DNA from: Myxococcaceae bacterium
GTDB lineage: Bacteria; Myxococcota; Myxococcia; Myxococcales; Myxococcaceae
Length of the DNA: 36,714 nucleotides
Direction of reading: 5' to 3'
NCBI GenBank assembly: GCA_019694575.1
Contig: JAIBBR010000042.1
Location: 1-36,714 of the forward strand
Shown: positions 8,047 through 15,839 of the stretch, in pieces
Position numbering within the stretch: the stretch's first letter is position 1
How the letters are laid out: every line of letters begins with the position of its first letter
Notes under the pieces: model-generated
The model's input: the letters and a program-made list of their open reading frames with translations, nothing else
Databases searched by the model: none
What the model was told of the DNA's origin: nothing
Program-made: the position numbers and the translations under genes

Positions 8047-9702
8047 TTACGAAGCCCTGCGGTAGGCGCGGCTTGATGCGACTTCAGCGCGGTATTGGGT
8101 GAGCTCGGCTTTTTGCCGGGCGTCGCTCCATTGCAGCTTTTGGCCCATGCGCGCGGCGACGGTTTCGGCCACGCCCAAGCCTTGGTCTTTCGCCCGCAGC
8201 AAAAAGGGCACGCGGCGCACCATCACGTCTTCGAGCGTGAGTGCTTGCTCGTGTTCAACCGCTTCGTCGACTTGGGCCATCAAGTACGGCAGCTCCCTAT
8301 CGAGCGCGGTCAGTGCGGTAGCGTCTTTTACGGTTCGTTCAAGCAGCACGCTCGAGCGGGTGCCGTACGTATCGGCCCAATAGCGGGCGACAGAACCCGA
8401 AAGTCCTTTGGCTCTGAGCGGCTTGGCGAGCTTCTCTAAATCAGCGTCGGTGTCGAGCCCTTCGGACCCTGGCAAGGGGCGGTCTTGCGTGGTGCAGGCC
8501 AGCTTGTCGCGCCACTGGGCAATCGCGCGGTCGAGCACTTCTTTGGCAAGGCGGCGGTAAGTGGTGAGCTTGCCCCCGGCAATGGTGATGAAGCCCGGGC
8601 GCTCGTAAATCATGTGCTCGCGCGAGACTTGGCTGGCACCCACCGCGTCGCTGGGAGGCTTGAGCAACGGGCGCAGGCCGGCCCACGTCGACAGCACGTC
8701 GTCGAAGGTGAGCTTGGCGTCAGGGCAGTAATGGTTGGCGGTTTCGAGCAGGTACTCGGCGTCAGCGTGGGTGGCGTGTACTTGGTCTGGGTCGCCGTCG
8801 AAAAACGTGTCGGTGGTACCAATGGCAGTGCGCCCCAACCCCCAGGGAATGACGAAGACCACCCGCCCATCGCGCGGAGAAGTCATCATCCACGCGTGGC
8901 GGGCGGGCAGGCGGTGGGCGTCGACCACCAGGTGCACGCCTTTGGTGGGCTTCAAGATGCCGGGTTCGCCGAGCAGCGCGCGCACTTCGTCGCTCCAGGG
9001 GCCAGTGGCGTTGACGACCACGCGGGCGCGCACCTCGATGTCGCGGTTGTCAGCGCCGTCGAGCACGTCTTTGACTTGGGCGCCGATGACGCGGTCTTGG
9101 CTGTCGCGCAGCAGGGCTCCGACTTCGGCGTGGGTGACGATGGTGGCGCCGAGCGCGCGGGCGTCGAGCGCATTTTCGAGCGTCAGCCGCACGTCGTCGG
9201 TGAGGCAGTCGTAATAGCGAATGGCCCCGCGCAAACCGTCAGCGCGCAGGGTGGGCTCTTGCTCGAGCGTGCCACGGGTGCCGAACGTTTCGTGGAGCTT
9301 ATAAGCCTGAAAGCCGCACAGGGCTTCGTACACCCACAGGCCGAGGTTGAGCGTCGACAGCCAGTGTTTGTCACCTTGGTAATTCGACACCAAGAAGGGC
9401 AGTGGGCGCACCAGGTGCCGGGCGCGCTTCATCAGCAGCTTGCGCTCATTGACGCTCTCGAAAACCAACCTGAACTCGAGTTGTTCGAGGTAGCGCAGGC
9501 CTCCGTGCACCAGTTTTGACGACTTGGAAGACGTGCCCGAAGCGAAGTCGTTTTTTTCGACGAGGGCGACTTTGAGCCCGCGCAACGCGGCGTCTCGGGC
9601 GATACCGCAGCCGGTAATGCCTCCACCGACGATCAACAGATCGAAGGTTTCGTCGGCCAAGGTCTTGAAGGAGCGCGCTCTTTGCGCGACGGGCGAGTTC
9701 AC
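8047..9702 (-). CDS. glpD: Aerobic glycerol-3-phosphate dehydrogenase (FAD)
   Basis: Encodes 552 residues from GTG 9702, which gives the usual N-terminus just before the FAD-binding fold; the frame is open to 9840 but that extension does not look coding. The dinucleotide-binding motif IVGGGITGCGIARDAALRG is followed by VEKNDFASGTSSKSSKLVHG, the GlpD signature. Further conserved parts are VVNATGPWSDEVR, VIPWGLGRTAIGTTDTF and ITIAGGKLTTYRRLAKE, then a C-terminal helical domain. The enzyme oxidises sn-glycerol 3-phosphate to dihydroxyacetone phosphate at the cytoplasmic membrane and passes electrons to quinone. No glpK or glpF is adjacent. It diverges from a small Cys protein gene, with 123 bases between them. 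Confidence 0.93.
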   Translation of the reverse strand: MNSPVAQRARSFKTLADETFDLLIVGGGITGCGIARDAALRGLKVALVEKNDFASGTSSKSSKLVHGGLRYLEQLEFRLVFESVNERKLLMKRARHLVRPLPFLVSNYQGDKHWLSTLNLGLWVYEALCGFQAYKLHETFGTRGTLEQEPTLRADGLRGAIRYYDCLTDDVRLTLENALDARALGATIVTHAEVGALLRDSQDRVIGAQVKDVLDGADNRDIEVRARVVVNATGPWSDEVRALLGEPGILKPTKGVHLVVDAHRLPARHAWMMTSPRDGRVVFVIPWGLGRTAIGTTDTFFDGDPDQVHATHADAEYLLETANHYCPDAKLTFDDVLSTWAGLRPLLKPPSDAVGASQVSREHMIYERPGFITIAGGKLTTYRRLAKEVLDRAIAQWRDKLACTTQDRPLPGSEGLDTDADLEKLAKPLRAKGLSGSVARYWADTYGTRSSVLLERTVKDATALTALDRELPYLMAQVDEAVEHEQALTLEDVMVRRVPFLLRAKDQGLGVAETVAARMGQKLQWSDARQKAELTQYRAEVASSRAYRRAS

Positions 9703-9825
9703 GTGGCTACGGGCGAAGACTGTAGCGCATCGTTTCGGGCGGAGCGGTGAAGTGTGAAGGTGTGGGCTCTTAACCTTCACGAAGAAGTGCACCGAAGCGG
9801 CTGAGCGGGCTAGATTCTGAAGCCT

Positions 9826-10041
9826 ATGCCGTGCCCCCACATTCCAACTTGCCCGATGTTCCCTCTCTTCAAGATGGAGTCGCTGCTCAAGGTTTGGAAG
9901 GTGAACTACTGCGAAGCTGACTACAACAAATGCGTTCGCTACCAGAAAAACACCTGCGGCGAAGACATTCCAAAAAACTTGCTACCCAACGGCCGAATGT
10001 TGGGTGAACCGCTCAGTGGTGGCGGCAACAACAAAAAGTAG
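9826..10041 (+). CDS. Small four-cysteine protein of unknown function
   Basis: Encodes 71 residues. Cysteines lie at 3, 9, 29, 36 and 44. The layout CPHxxxC near the start, then KVNYCEADYNKCVRYQ and IPKNLLPNGRML, fits a family of short bacterial proteins I have seen in Myxococcota and other groups, with motifs C-P-x5-C, YC-x6-C-x-RY and VPxxLxPNG. The four cysteines could bind a metal ion; this is inference. There is no signal peptide or membrane segment. The gene ends 13 bases before the YeeE/YedE gene and may be its operon partner. Its length and lack of overlap with other genes support it as real. Confidence 0.65.
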   Translation: MPCPHIPTCPMFPLFKMESLLKVWKVNYCEADYNKCVRYQKNTCGEDIPKNLLPNGRMLGEPLSGGGNNKK

Positions 10042-10054
10042 AAGGTGCAGCGGC

Positions 10055-10666
10055 ATGTTCGAATACGTACCCTGGTGGGCGGGCAGCTTGGGCCTGGCGG
10101 GTGTGGGCGTGGGCACCGTTTGGGGGTTGGGCCGCACGCTCGGTGTTTCGGGCAGCGTGGCGCGGGTGCTCGACTGGAGAGGTGACCTCGCGCGGCAAAA
10201 AGCCGAAGCGGCGTTCGAGGCGATGAACAGCGCGCAGCTGCGGGCGGCGATGTTGGCGGCCACGGCGGCTGAATTTGGCATTGACGCGGTGAAGCCTCCC
10301 GAAGAGCCCGAGCCGATAGCGCATTTCGAAGTGGCCAAAACCGACCCGTGGACCGTACACGCTGCTTTTTTAGCGATGTTGGTGGTGGGTGGTTTGGTGG
10401 GAGCGCTGATTAAAGGGCAGGCCGGCATTCGCACCACCTACGCGGCCAGCTTCAGTGCGCTTTTTCCCAGCCCGGTGGTGCAATTCATGGTGCTGGCGGT
10501 AGGTGGTTTCTGTGTCGGTGTGGGCACGCGCATGGCGGGCGGCTGCACGTCGGGGTTGGGGTTGTCGGGTTGCTCCCGGCTTTCGAAGGCCGGCTTCATT
10601 GGCACGGCGTGTTTTTTGGGTTTGGCGATGGCGTTCACGCTGTTGCTGCGGAGCGTGTTGCTATGA
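10055..10666 (+). CDS. YeeE/YedE family membrane protein, first subunit (sulfur-compound transport)
   Basis: Encodes 203 residues from ATG 10055 behind AGAAGGTG. It contains a membrane segment near the N-terminus, a charged helical linker (~40-95), and three more hydrophobic segments carrying GTRMAGGCTSGLGLSG, the Cys-containing motif of the YeeE/YedE (DUF395) family. Members move thiosulfate or related sulfur species through the inner membrane using conserved cysteines. This family is often split into two half-proteins, and the next gene overlaps by four bases (ATGA) and supplies the second half. The long soluble linker after the first helix is somewhat unusual. Confidence 0.8.
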   Translation: MFEYVPWWAGSLGLAGVGVGTVWGLGRTLGVSGSVARVLDWRGDLARQKAEAAFEAMNSAQLRAAMLAATAAEFGIDAVKPPEEPEPIAHFEVAKTDPWTVHAAFLAMLVVGGLVGALIKGQAGIRTTYAASFSALFPSPVVQFMVLAVGGFCVGVGTRMAGGCTSGLGLSGCSRLSKAGFIGTACFLGLAMAFTLLLRSVLL

Positions 10667-11067
10667 AGCGCCATGGTACGAGCGCGTTGTTGGGTTTGGC
10701 GTTGGGAGTCACCTTGAGCGTGGTGGGCTTTACTGACTTCAATGCCGTGCATCAGATGTTTGCGCTGCAAGACTTTCGGTTGCTCTTCACCTTCATGGGC
10801 GGCGTGGCGTTGCTGGTGGTGCCGTTGTGGTTCATGAAGGCCAGCAATGGGCCTATGGCATTGACGCCTGGCACGGTGCCCGGTTCGCTGCTCTTTGGTG
10901 CGGGTTGGGCGTTGACGGGGGCTTGCCCTGGCGTCGCCTTTACGCAGCTGGGTGAAGGGCAAATGTGGGCCCTGGTGTCGCTGAGCGCGATGCTGGTGGG
11001 CACGCAGGTGTACCCGGTGCTGCACCGGCGTTTCTTTAGGTGGCCAATGGGCAGCTGCGGCGTTTGA
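10663..11067 (+). CDS. YeeE/YedE-like membrane protein, second subunit (DUF6691 type)
   Basis: Encodes 134 residues from ATG 10663, overlapping the previous stop as ATGA. Four hydrophobic segments are visible, with GVTLSVVGFTDFNAVHQMF after the first and LTGACPGVAFTQLGEG carrying the conserved GxCPG motif. This is the partner half of the split YeeE/YedE transporters, similar to the PmpA/PmpB pairs. Together with the upstream gene it should form one sulfur-compound channel. It converges on the Nudix gene, whose stop lies 21 bases away. Confidence 0.8.
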   Translation: MKRHGTSALLGLALGVTLSVVGFTDFNAVHQMFALQDFRLLFTFMGGVALLVVPLWFMKASNGPMALTPGTVPGSLLFGAGWALTGACPGVAFTQLGEGQMWALVSLSAMLVGTQVYPVLHRRFFRWPMGSCGV

Positions 11068-11088
11068 GGTGAGCGTGCCCTTACCGAC

Positions 11089-11517
11089 TTAAATTTTTCG
11101 GCGCTTACCGGTCTTTTTGTAGGCCAGGTAGTCTTTCAAGATGGCGCCGTGATCGAAGCAGAGCTCTTTGGGGAGCTCATTGAGCGAAAAGGCTTTTGCT
11201 TCGGCGGCGTCGTCGGCGCCTTTGGGGTCTCCCTCGGCCCAAGCAATATAGACAGTTGAGAGCGTGTGCCTGCGCAGGTCACGCGCGGGGTCAGAGTAGG
11301 TGAAGAACTGCTCGGTGAGATCGACTTCGAGGCCAGTCTCTTCACGTGCTTCGCGAACGCATGCGGCATGCAGCGTTTCGCCTTCATCGACGAAGCCGCC
11401 GGGGAGCGCCCAGCCCAAGGGAGGGTTTTTGCGGCGAATGAGCACCAGCCGCTCTCCGGGTAGTTCGATGATGCAGTCGACCGTCGGCACGGGGTTTTTG
11501 AATGCAGGCACGGCCAT
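11089..11517 (-). CDS. Nudix hydrolase (ADP-ribose pyrophosphatase-like)
   Basis: Encodes 142 residues from ATG 11517. The Nudix box is complete: [20 protein letters not shown] then TGLEV, matching G-x5-E-x7-REUXEEXGU, which binds the divalent metal needed to cleave a nucleoside diphosphate linked to another group. LPGG before the box and the overall length fit small ADP-ribose pyrophosphatase/MutT-like proteins; the true substrate cannot be read from sequence. The start codon lacks a clear ribosome-binding site. Instead a conserved 21-bp sequence lies 13 bases upstream, also found ahead of ribH and mazG. Divergent from acs. Confidence 0.9.
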   Translation of the reverse strand: MAVPAFKNPVPTVDCIIELPGERLVLIRRKNPPLGWALPGGFVDEGETLHAACVREAREETGLEVDLTEQFFTYSDPARDLRRHTLSTVYIAWAEGDPKGADDAAEAKAFSLNELPKELCFDHGAILKDYLAYKKTGKRRKI

Positions 11518-11530
11518 GTTTTACGAACAA

Positions 11531-11551
11531 GGTGGCGGACTTTCCATGTTT
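11531..11551 (-). promoter_or_regulatory. Leader motif copy 1 (upstream of Nudix gene)
   Basis: Read on the minus strand this 21-bp stretch begins AAACATGG and continues AAAGTCCGCCACC. It differs at two positions from the identical copies at 16991-17011 and 36656-36676. It ends 13 bases before the Nudix ATG in the same orientation as those copies relative to their genes. The core GGA-AAG-TCC is a short dyad. Role unknown: promoter, operator or leader RNA element. Confidence 0.5.
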
Positions 11552-11591
11552 CCGTTTCGGCCCTGGTTGGTATGCCGATAAAAGAGCCGCC

Positions 11592-13538
11592 ATGACCGAT
11601 ATCACCAGCGTTCTTTCTGAGAACCGTGTCTTTCCACCTCCAGCTGGTTTCTCAGAACGCGCGCACCTGAAAAGCCGCGACGACTACGACAAGCTCTGCG
11701 CCGAAGAACGTGCCAACCCTGAGGCCTATTGGTCACGCCTTGCTACCGAAGAGCTGCACTGGAACCAACCTTTTCACCAAACCCTCGAATGGAAACCGCC
11801 GCACGCCCGCTGGTTCATTGGCGGCCGCTGCAACCTGTCGTACGAATGTCTCGACGCGAACCTCGACCAGCACGCTGACAAATGTGCGCTGCGTTTCGAG
11901 GGAGAACCGGGCGACACCCGAAACCTCACCTACCGCGAGCTGCATGCCGAAGTGTGCCGCGTGGCCAATGGCCTCAAAGCGCTCGGAGTCACTGCCGGCG
12001 ATCGCGTCGGTATTTACCTGCCCATGGTACCTGAAGCGGTTATTGCCATGCTCGCCTGTGCCCGTATCGGCGCGGTGCACTCCGTCGTTTTCGGAGGCTT
12101 CTCAGCCCAAGCACTGCAAGAGCGCATGAATGACGCTGGTGCGCGCGTGCTGCTGACTGCTGACGGAGGCTGGCGCAAAGGCGCGGTGGTGCCGCTGCTC
12201 GCCAACGTGCGCGCGGCGATGGCCGCGGGCATTCCCTCGCTCAAAGATGTGGTTGTGCTCCGCCGGGTGAGCCCCCAACCGCTCGAGCTCGAGAAGCCCG
12301 AAGTCGACTGGCATACCTGGGTCAAAACACAGGGGCCTGAATGCCCGCCGTTCTGGGTCGACAGCGAGCACCCGCTCTTCATTCTGTACACCTCTGGCTC
12401 TACCGGTAAACCGAAGGGCGTGCTCCACGCCACTGCTGGTTTCGGCCTGTGGACCAAACTCACCTCGCGCTGGGTTTTCGATCTGCGCGATACCGACGTT
12501 TACTGGTGCACCGCCGACGTGGGCTGGGTGACTGGCCACTCTTACGTCACGTACGGCCCGCTGATGAACGGCGTCACGGTGGTGATGTACGAAGGCGCGC
12601 CCACCACGCCCGCGCCCGATCGCTTTTGGGACATCATCGAGCGACACCACGTCTCTATTTTTTACACTGCGCCCACCGCGATTCGCTCGTTCATGAGGCT
12701 GGGCGAAGAGCACCCAATGAAGCACGATCTCTCGAGCTTGCGCCTGCTCGGTTCGGTGGGCGAGCCGATCAACCCCCAAGCGTGGATCTGGTACCGAGAC
12801 ACCATTGGCCGCGGGCGCTGCCCCATTGTCGACACCTGGTGGCAAACCGAAACCGGCGGCATTCTCATTTCACCGCTCCCCGGCCTCACGCCCACCAAAC
12901 CCGGCTCTGCCACCTTGCCGCTGCCCGGCATTCACCCCGAAGTGCTCGATACCCATGGCAAGCCGGTACCTCCCGGCGCGGGAGGCAAGCTCTTCATTAC
13001 CAAGCCGTGGCCTTCGATGTTGCGCACCATTTGGGGTGACGATGAGCGCTTCACCCAGACCTACTTCAGTGAGCAGCCGGGCCTCTATTTCACGGGTGAC
13101 GGTGCTCGTCGCGACAACGATGGCTACTTTTGGGTCGTCGGCCGGGTCGATGACGTGGTGAACGTGGCCGGTCACCGGCTCGGTACCGCCGAAGTCGAGA
13201 GTGCGCTTGTTTCACATCTCAACGTCGCCGAGGCTGCGGTGGTGGGGCGGCCCGATGAGCTTAAAGGCACCGCCCTCGTTGCATTCGTTACTTTGAAGCA
13301 AGGCGTCAACGCCAGCGACGCGCTCAAAGCCGAGCTTGCGATGCACGTGAGCCGCGAAATTGGCGCCATCGCGCGCCCCGATGAAATTCGTTTCTCGCAG
13401 GCGCTGCCGAAAACACGGTCAGGCAAAATCATGCGCCGGCTCTTGCGCGACGTGGCCGACGGTAAAGTCACCACCCAAGACACCACCACCCTCGAAGATT
13501 TGAGCGTGCTGGCCGCGCTCCGCCAAGAAGACGAATAG
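11592..13538 (+). CDS. acs: Acetyl-CoA synthetase (AMP-forming)
   Basis: Encodes 648 residues from ATG 11592. It is a full-length ANL-superfamily adenylate-forming enzyme. Visible motifs are [14 protein letters not shown] (P-loop-like A3), [20 protein letters not shown] (typical of Acs), [10 protein letters not shown] (A5, with the Trp that limits the acyl pocket to acetate), [20 protein letters not shown] (A7/A8 hinge) and [14 protein letters not shown] (A10, whose lysine is catalytic and a known acetylation target). It converts acetate, ATP and CoA to acetyl-CoA through acetyl-AMP in the cytosol. It stands alone between the divergent Nudix gene and a cyclic-nucleotide-binding protein. Confidence 0.95.
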   Translation: MTDITSVLSENRVFPPPAGFSERAHLKSRDDYDKLCAEERANPEAYWSRLATEELHWNQPFHQTLEWKPPHARWFIGGRCNLSYECLDANLDQHADKCALRFEGEPGDTRNLTYRELHAEVCRVANGLKALGVTAGDRVGIYLPMVPEAVIAMLACARIGAVHSVVFGGFSAQALQERMNDAGARVLLTADGGWRKGAVVPLLANVRAAMAAGIPSLKDVVVLRRVSPQPLELEKPEVDWHTWVKTQGPECPPFWVDSEHPLFILYTSGSTGKPKGVLHATAGFGLWTKLTSRWVFDLRDTDVYWCTADVGWVTGHSYVTYGPLMNGVTVVMYEGAPTTPAPDRFWDIIERHHVSIFYTAPTAIRSFMRLGEEHPMKHDLSSLRLLGSVGEPINPQAWIWYRDTIGRGRCPIVDTWWQTETGGILISPLPGLTPTKPGSATLPLPGIHPEVLDTHGKPVPPGAGGKLFITKPWPSMLRTIWGDDERFTQTYFSEQPGLYFTGDGARRDNDGYFWVVGRVDDVVNVAGHRLGTAEVESALVSHLNVAEAAVVGRPDELKGTALVAFVTLKQGVNASDALKAELAMHVSREIGAIARPDEIRFSQALPKTRSGKIMRRLLRDVADGKVTTQDTTTLEDLSVLAALRQEDE

Positions 13539-13588
13539 CCACGTTTTCAACGTTGCACCGCCAACCGTTCTTTAGTCAGGTGCAGCGC

Positions 13589-14185
13589 ATGAAAGGTAAA
13601 CCGTCAGCCGCACTGGTGTCGTTCTTGCGCAAGGTGCCTGTCTTCGGTGGCCTCGAAGGCCGTTCGATGGACCACATGGTTGCGTTGCTCGAAGAACGCA
13701 GCTTCGACGCCGGTGAATACATTTTCAACGAAGGTGAGCACGGCCGCACCATGTACGTGCTGCGTGAGGGTGAAGTCGAAGTGCTGCGCTCCAGCTCCGA
13801 AGGCCAGCAAGTGCCGATAGTTCGCTTGGGCCCCGGTGAGACGTTCGGCGAAATGGCGCTCGTCGACTTGGAGCCGCGCTCGGCCACCGTCAAGGTGCTC
13901 AAAACCGCCACTACCTATGCGCTGACGATTCTCGACCTCTACCACCTGTACCAGGTCGACACGTACGCCTACGTCATCTTCTTGCAGAACGTTTGCCGCA
14001 TGGTGAGCCGCCGCCTGCGCAAGGCTGATCGCCGTATCGCTGAATTTCTCTCGGCGCTCTCGTCGGCCGCTGACCGTTCGGTGAAGCAGAAGGGGGTTGC
14101 CGGCCCCGCGTTGGTGGCCAAGGGCTCTTCTGCCAAACGCTCCGCACTTGCCGCGGGTGGCAAGTCAGCCCGCCGCCGCCGCTAG
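13589..14185 (+). CDS. Cyclic-nucleotide-binding domain protein with basic C-terminal tail
   Basis: Encodes 198 residues from ATG 13589. Residues ~15-130 form a cNMP-binding beta-roll of the CRP/PKA type: IFNEGEHGRTMYVLREGEVEV, then GETFGEMALVDLEPRSATV. The latter is the phosphate-binding cassette with Glu and Arg in the places that contact cyclic nucleotide. A helical part follows (VCRMVSRRLRKADRRIAEF), with no HTH, kinase or channel domain, and the protein ends in a Lys/Ala/Ser-rich tail and RRRR. It is a stand-alone sensor that presumably acts through a partner. The gene starts 50 bases after acs and ends 7 bases before ribE, so it may be cotranscribed with the riboflavin genes. Confidence 0.85.
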   Translation: MKGKPSAALVSFLRKVPVFGGLEGRSMDHMVALLEERSFDAGEYIFNEGEHGRTMYVLREGEVEVLRSSSEGQQVPIVRLGPGETFGEMALVDLEPRSATVKVLKTATTYALTILDLYHLYQVDTYAYVIFLQNVCRMVSRRLRKADRRIAEFLSALSSAADRSVKQKGVAGPALVAKGSSAKRSALAAGGKSARRRR

Positions 14186-14192
14186 AGCTCAC

Positions 14193-14828
14193 GTGTTCAC
14201 TGGGCTCATTCAAGACGTCGGTACCGTCGAGCGCATCACCTTTGGCTCGATGGCAGAAGTGTGGGTGCAGAGTCATTTGGCCGAGCCCGAGTTCGCCTTG
14301 GGCGAATCGATTGCGTGCGACGGCTGCTGTCTCACCGTGGTCGAATGTCAAGGCACCCGTTTTCGGGTGCAGGCCTCACCTGAGACATTGCGTGTCACCA
14401 CGCTGGGCACCTGGCAGGCAGGGCGTCACGTGAATCTCGAGCGGGCGTTGCGCGTGGGTGATCGCCTGGGCGGCCACTGGGTACAGGGGCATGTCGACGC
14501 GGTGAGCAAGCTGCTGTCGTCACAGCCACAGGGTGGAAGCCAAGTAATGGCCTTTGCGTTGCCGCCCACGCTCGCGCATTTCTTCATCGAGAAAGGCAGC
14601 GTCACCATCGACGGCATCAGCCTGACGGTGAACCGGCTGCAGGACAATCACTTCGAAGTGGCGGTCATTCCTGAGACGATGACCCGCACCACATTGGGGG
14701 GTAAAGCACTGGGCTCGTTTGTGAATGTCGAAGCCGACGTGCTGGGAAAATACGTGGCGCGGCAGCTGGGGCCACGCATTTCCAATTCAGGCCTTAGCGA
14801 AGAGATACTGCGAAAAGCCGGCTTCTAA
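14193..14828 (+). CDS. ribE: Riboflavin synthase alpha subunit
   Basis: Encodes 211 residues from GTG 14193, which gives the standard N-terminus (M)FTGLIQDVGTVERI. Two lumazine-binding repeats are visible: the first with ESIACDGCCLTVVE and GHWVQGHVDAV, the second with GSVTIDGISLTVN and IPETMTRTTLG. The trimeric enzyme dismutates two 6,7-dimethyl-8-ribityllumazine molecules to riboflavin. Its last ten codons and stop are duplicated 988 bases downstream, in front of ribBX, which marks an insertion into the original ribE-ribBX junction. Confidence 0.95.
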   Translation: MFTGLIQDVGTVERITFGSMAEVWVQSHLAEPEFALGESIACDGCCLTVVECQGTRFRVQASPETLRVTTLGTWQAGRHVNLERALRVGDRLGGHWVQGHVDAVSKLLSSQPQGGSQVMAFALPPTLAHFFIEKGSVTIDGISLTVNRLQDNHFEVAVIPETMTRTTLGGKALGSFVNVEADVLGKYVARQLGPRISNSGLSEEILRKAGF

Positions 14829-14851
14829 CTTTGGCAGCGCGTCGATATGGC
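14796..14851 (+). repeat. Direct repeat, left copy: ribE 3' end plus ribBX leader
   Basis: These 56 bases cover the last ten codons of ribE, its stop, the short spacer and an ATGGC that corresponds to the start of ribBX. They match 15784-15839 at 51 of 56 positions by eye. The change inside the ribE codons (GCC to GCA) is synonymous. The left copy is the functional ribE end; its ATG leads into a short dead frame. Confidence 0.9.
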
Positions 14852-14899
14852 CGGTGTCATGCCGACGATTCAATCCAAACTGGGTTCAGGTAGAAGTGC

Positions 14900-15196
14900 T
14901 CAACGGGCGCTCCAATAACCTGGGCTGCGCCTTGCATGTGCGATGGCAATGACAGTGACGGCCTCGTTGGTGACGCGAAAGACGACGGCAAAAGGAAATC
15001 GCTTGAATAGGTACCGCCGCGTACCCTGAATATGGTTTGGGTAACGGAGCGGTGCTGCGGCGATTCTAGAAATCGCGGCATCAAGTTCGGCCATGAAGGC
15101 GGCCTCCGCCAGTTCTGACCTCGCCGCGTACCACACGCGGGCTGCGCGGGCGTCGTCGACGGCGCTCGGGTGCAGCTCAACGATTCGGGTGCTCAT
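14900..15196 (-). CDS. ParE/RelE-family toxin
   Basis: Encodes 98 residues. The pattern VELHPSAVDDARAARVWYAAR, then AAFMAELDAAISRIAAAPLRYP, RYLFKRFPFAVVFRV and VIAIAHARRSPGYW is the classic ParE/RelE fold: two N-terminal helices, then a sheet with the RRxLxxRFPYxVxY motif and a C-terminal strand ending HxxRxPxYW. Family members either poison DNA gyrase (ParE-like) or cleave mRNA (RelE-like); this one looks closer to ParE, but I cannot decide. Its start overlaps the antitoxin gene upstream by 20 bases, the usual arrangement. It lies in the DNA inserted between ribE and ribBX, on the opposite strand. Confidence 0.85.
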   Translation of the reverse strand: MSTRIVELHPSAVDDARAARVWYAARSELAEAAFMAELDAAISRIAAAPLRYPNHIQGTRRYLFKRFPFAVVFRVTNEAVTVIAIAHARRSPGYWSAR

Positions 15197-15422
15197 CGTC
15201 CTTAAGCAAGATCGCCCTGCGAGCTTCCGCCCAGGAGACGGCTTTGACTACGCCAGAATCTAGCCTTGCTAATCGCTTAGAGATCTCGGCTGACCAGGCA
15301 GCCTCGGCGTTCTCGTCCACCTCTTGGTCGAGGCTATCGAGAAGCCTGCCAGCAAGCGCAGCACGGGCATCGCCAGGAAGCTTTAGAGCTAGCTCGACAA
15401 CCCTCTTAAGTTCATCACTCAT
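15177..15422 (-). CDS. Addiction-module antitoxin (Unstab_antitox family)
   Basis: Encodes 81 residues from ATG 15422. It begins with a helix-rich part, LKRVVELALKLPGDARAALAGRLLDSL, typical of the short putative addiction module component family (TIGR02574/PF09720). It continues with EAAWSAEISKRLARLDSGVVKAVSWAEARRAIL, the segment that wraps the toxin. It precedes and overlaps the ParE-like toxin gene, so the two form a type II toxin-antitoxin module. A short inverted repeat at its start could bind the antitoxin or the complex for autoregulation. Confidence 0.85.
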   Translation of the reverse strand: MSDELKRVVELALKLPGDARAALAGRLLDSLDQEVDENAEAAWSAEISKRLARLDSGVVKAVSWAEARRAILLKDDEHPNR

Positions 15423-15439
15423 ATCGAAGTGAAACGATA
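15422..15439. promoter_or_regulatory. Candidate toxin-antitoxin operator
   Basis: A perfect 5-base inverted repeat, TATCG and CGATA separated by 8 bases, begins at the first base of the antitoxin start codon. Type II modules usually autorepress through such sites. It is short, so chance is possible. Confidence 0.3.
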
Positions 15440-15563
15440 ACGCGCTGCGACGACGAATGCACCCTACCCAGAGGAACCATAACTCTGCTTTAGGGGCTCC
15501 AACTGAAGATGCAGCGCGAATTGTCGTTAAGGCTGCGTCATCTTTGTGAAACGGTGCACATTA

Positions 15564-15720
15564 GGGCCCGCCGCAAAATAAACGGTCCGAGATCTGCGCC
15601 GAGGCGCCCGGATGGCGAGGCGCGCGACCGAGACTTACCAGTGGTAAGTCGCAGGGAGCGCAACGCGGACAGCCGGGATGGATCGGCGCTGATATGGAGC
15701 GTTTATTTTGTGGCGGGCCC
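15564..15720. mobile_element. 157-bp palindromic MITE-like element with TTA target duplication
   Basis: The ends are 21-bp terminal inverted repeats starting GGGCCCGCC and ending AAATAAACG inward (15564-15584 and 15700-15720), with one mismatch by eye. The centre holds a perfect palindrome, GACTTACCA-G-TGGTAAGTC (15632-15650), almost exactly at the midpoint, and the arms between are partly complementary, so the whole element can fold into one long hairpin. A direct TTA flanks both ends (15561-15563 and 15721-15723), consistent with a 3-bp target-site duplication. No transposase is encoded, so it would have moved in trans. I do not know the parent transposon family. Confidence 0.8.
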
Positions 15721-15783
15721 TTAGGTGTGCATGGCTTCACTAACCTCACTGATAACCTGAGTTGAGCTGCGTCACGACTGAAG

Positions 15784-15839
15784 AGCGAAGAGATACTGCG
15801 AAAAGCAGGCTTCTAACGTAGACAGCGCGTCTATATGGC
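15784..15839 (+). repeat. Direct repeat, right copy: fossil ribE end and functional ribBX start
   Basis: The second copy of the 14796-14851 sequence. It still encodes SEEILRKAGF and a stop in the ribE frame although no ribE gene precedes it, and it supplies the real ATG of ribBX. About 930 bases lie between the two copies, holding the toxin-antitoxin pair and the MITE-like element. Confidence 0.9.

Noticed and set aside
8485-9519. 344-codon open frame antisense to glpD
   Set aside because: It is a shadow of a well-conserved glpD gene with no motif or ribosome-binding site.
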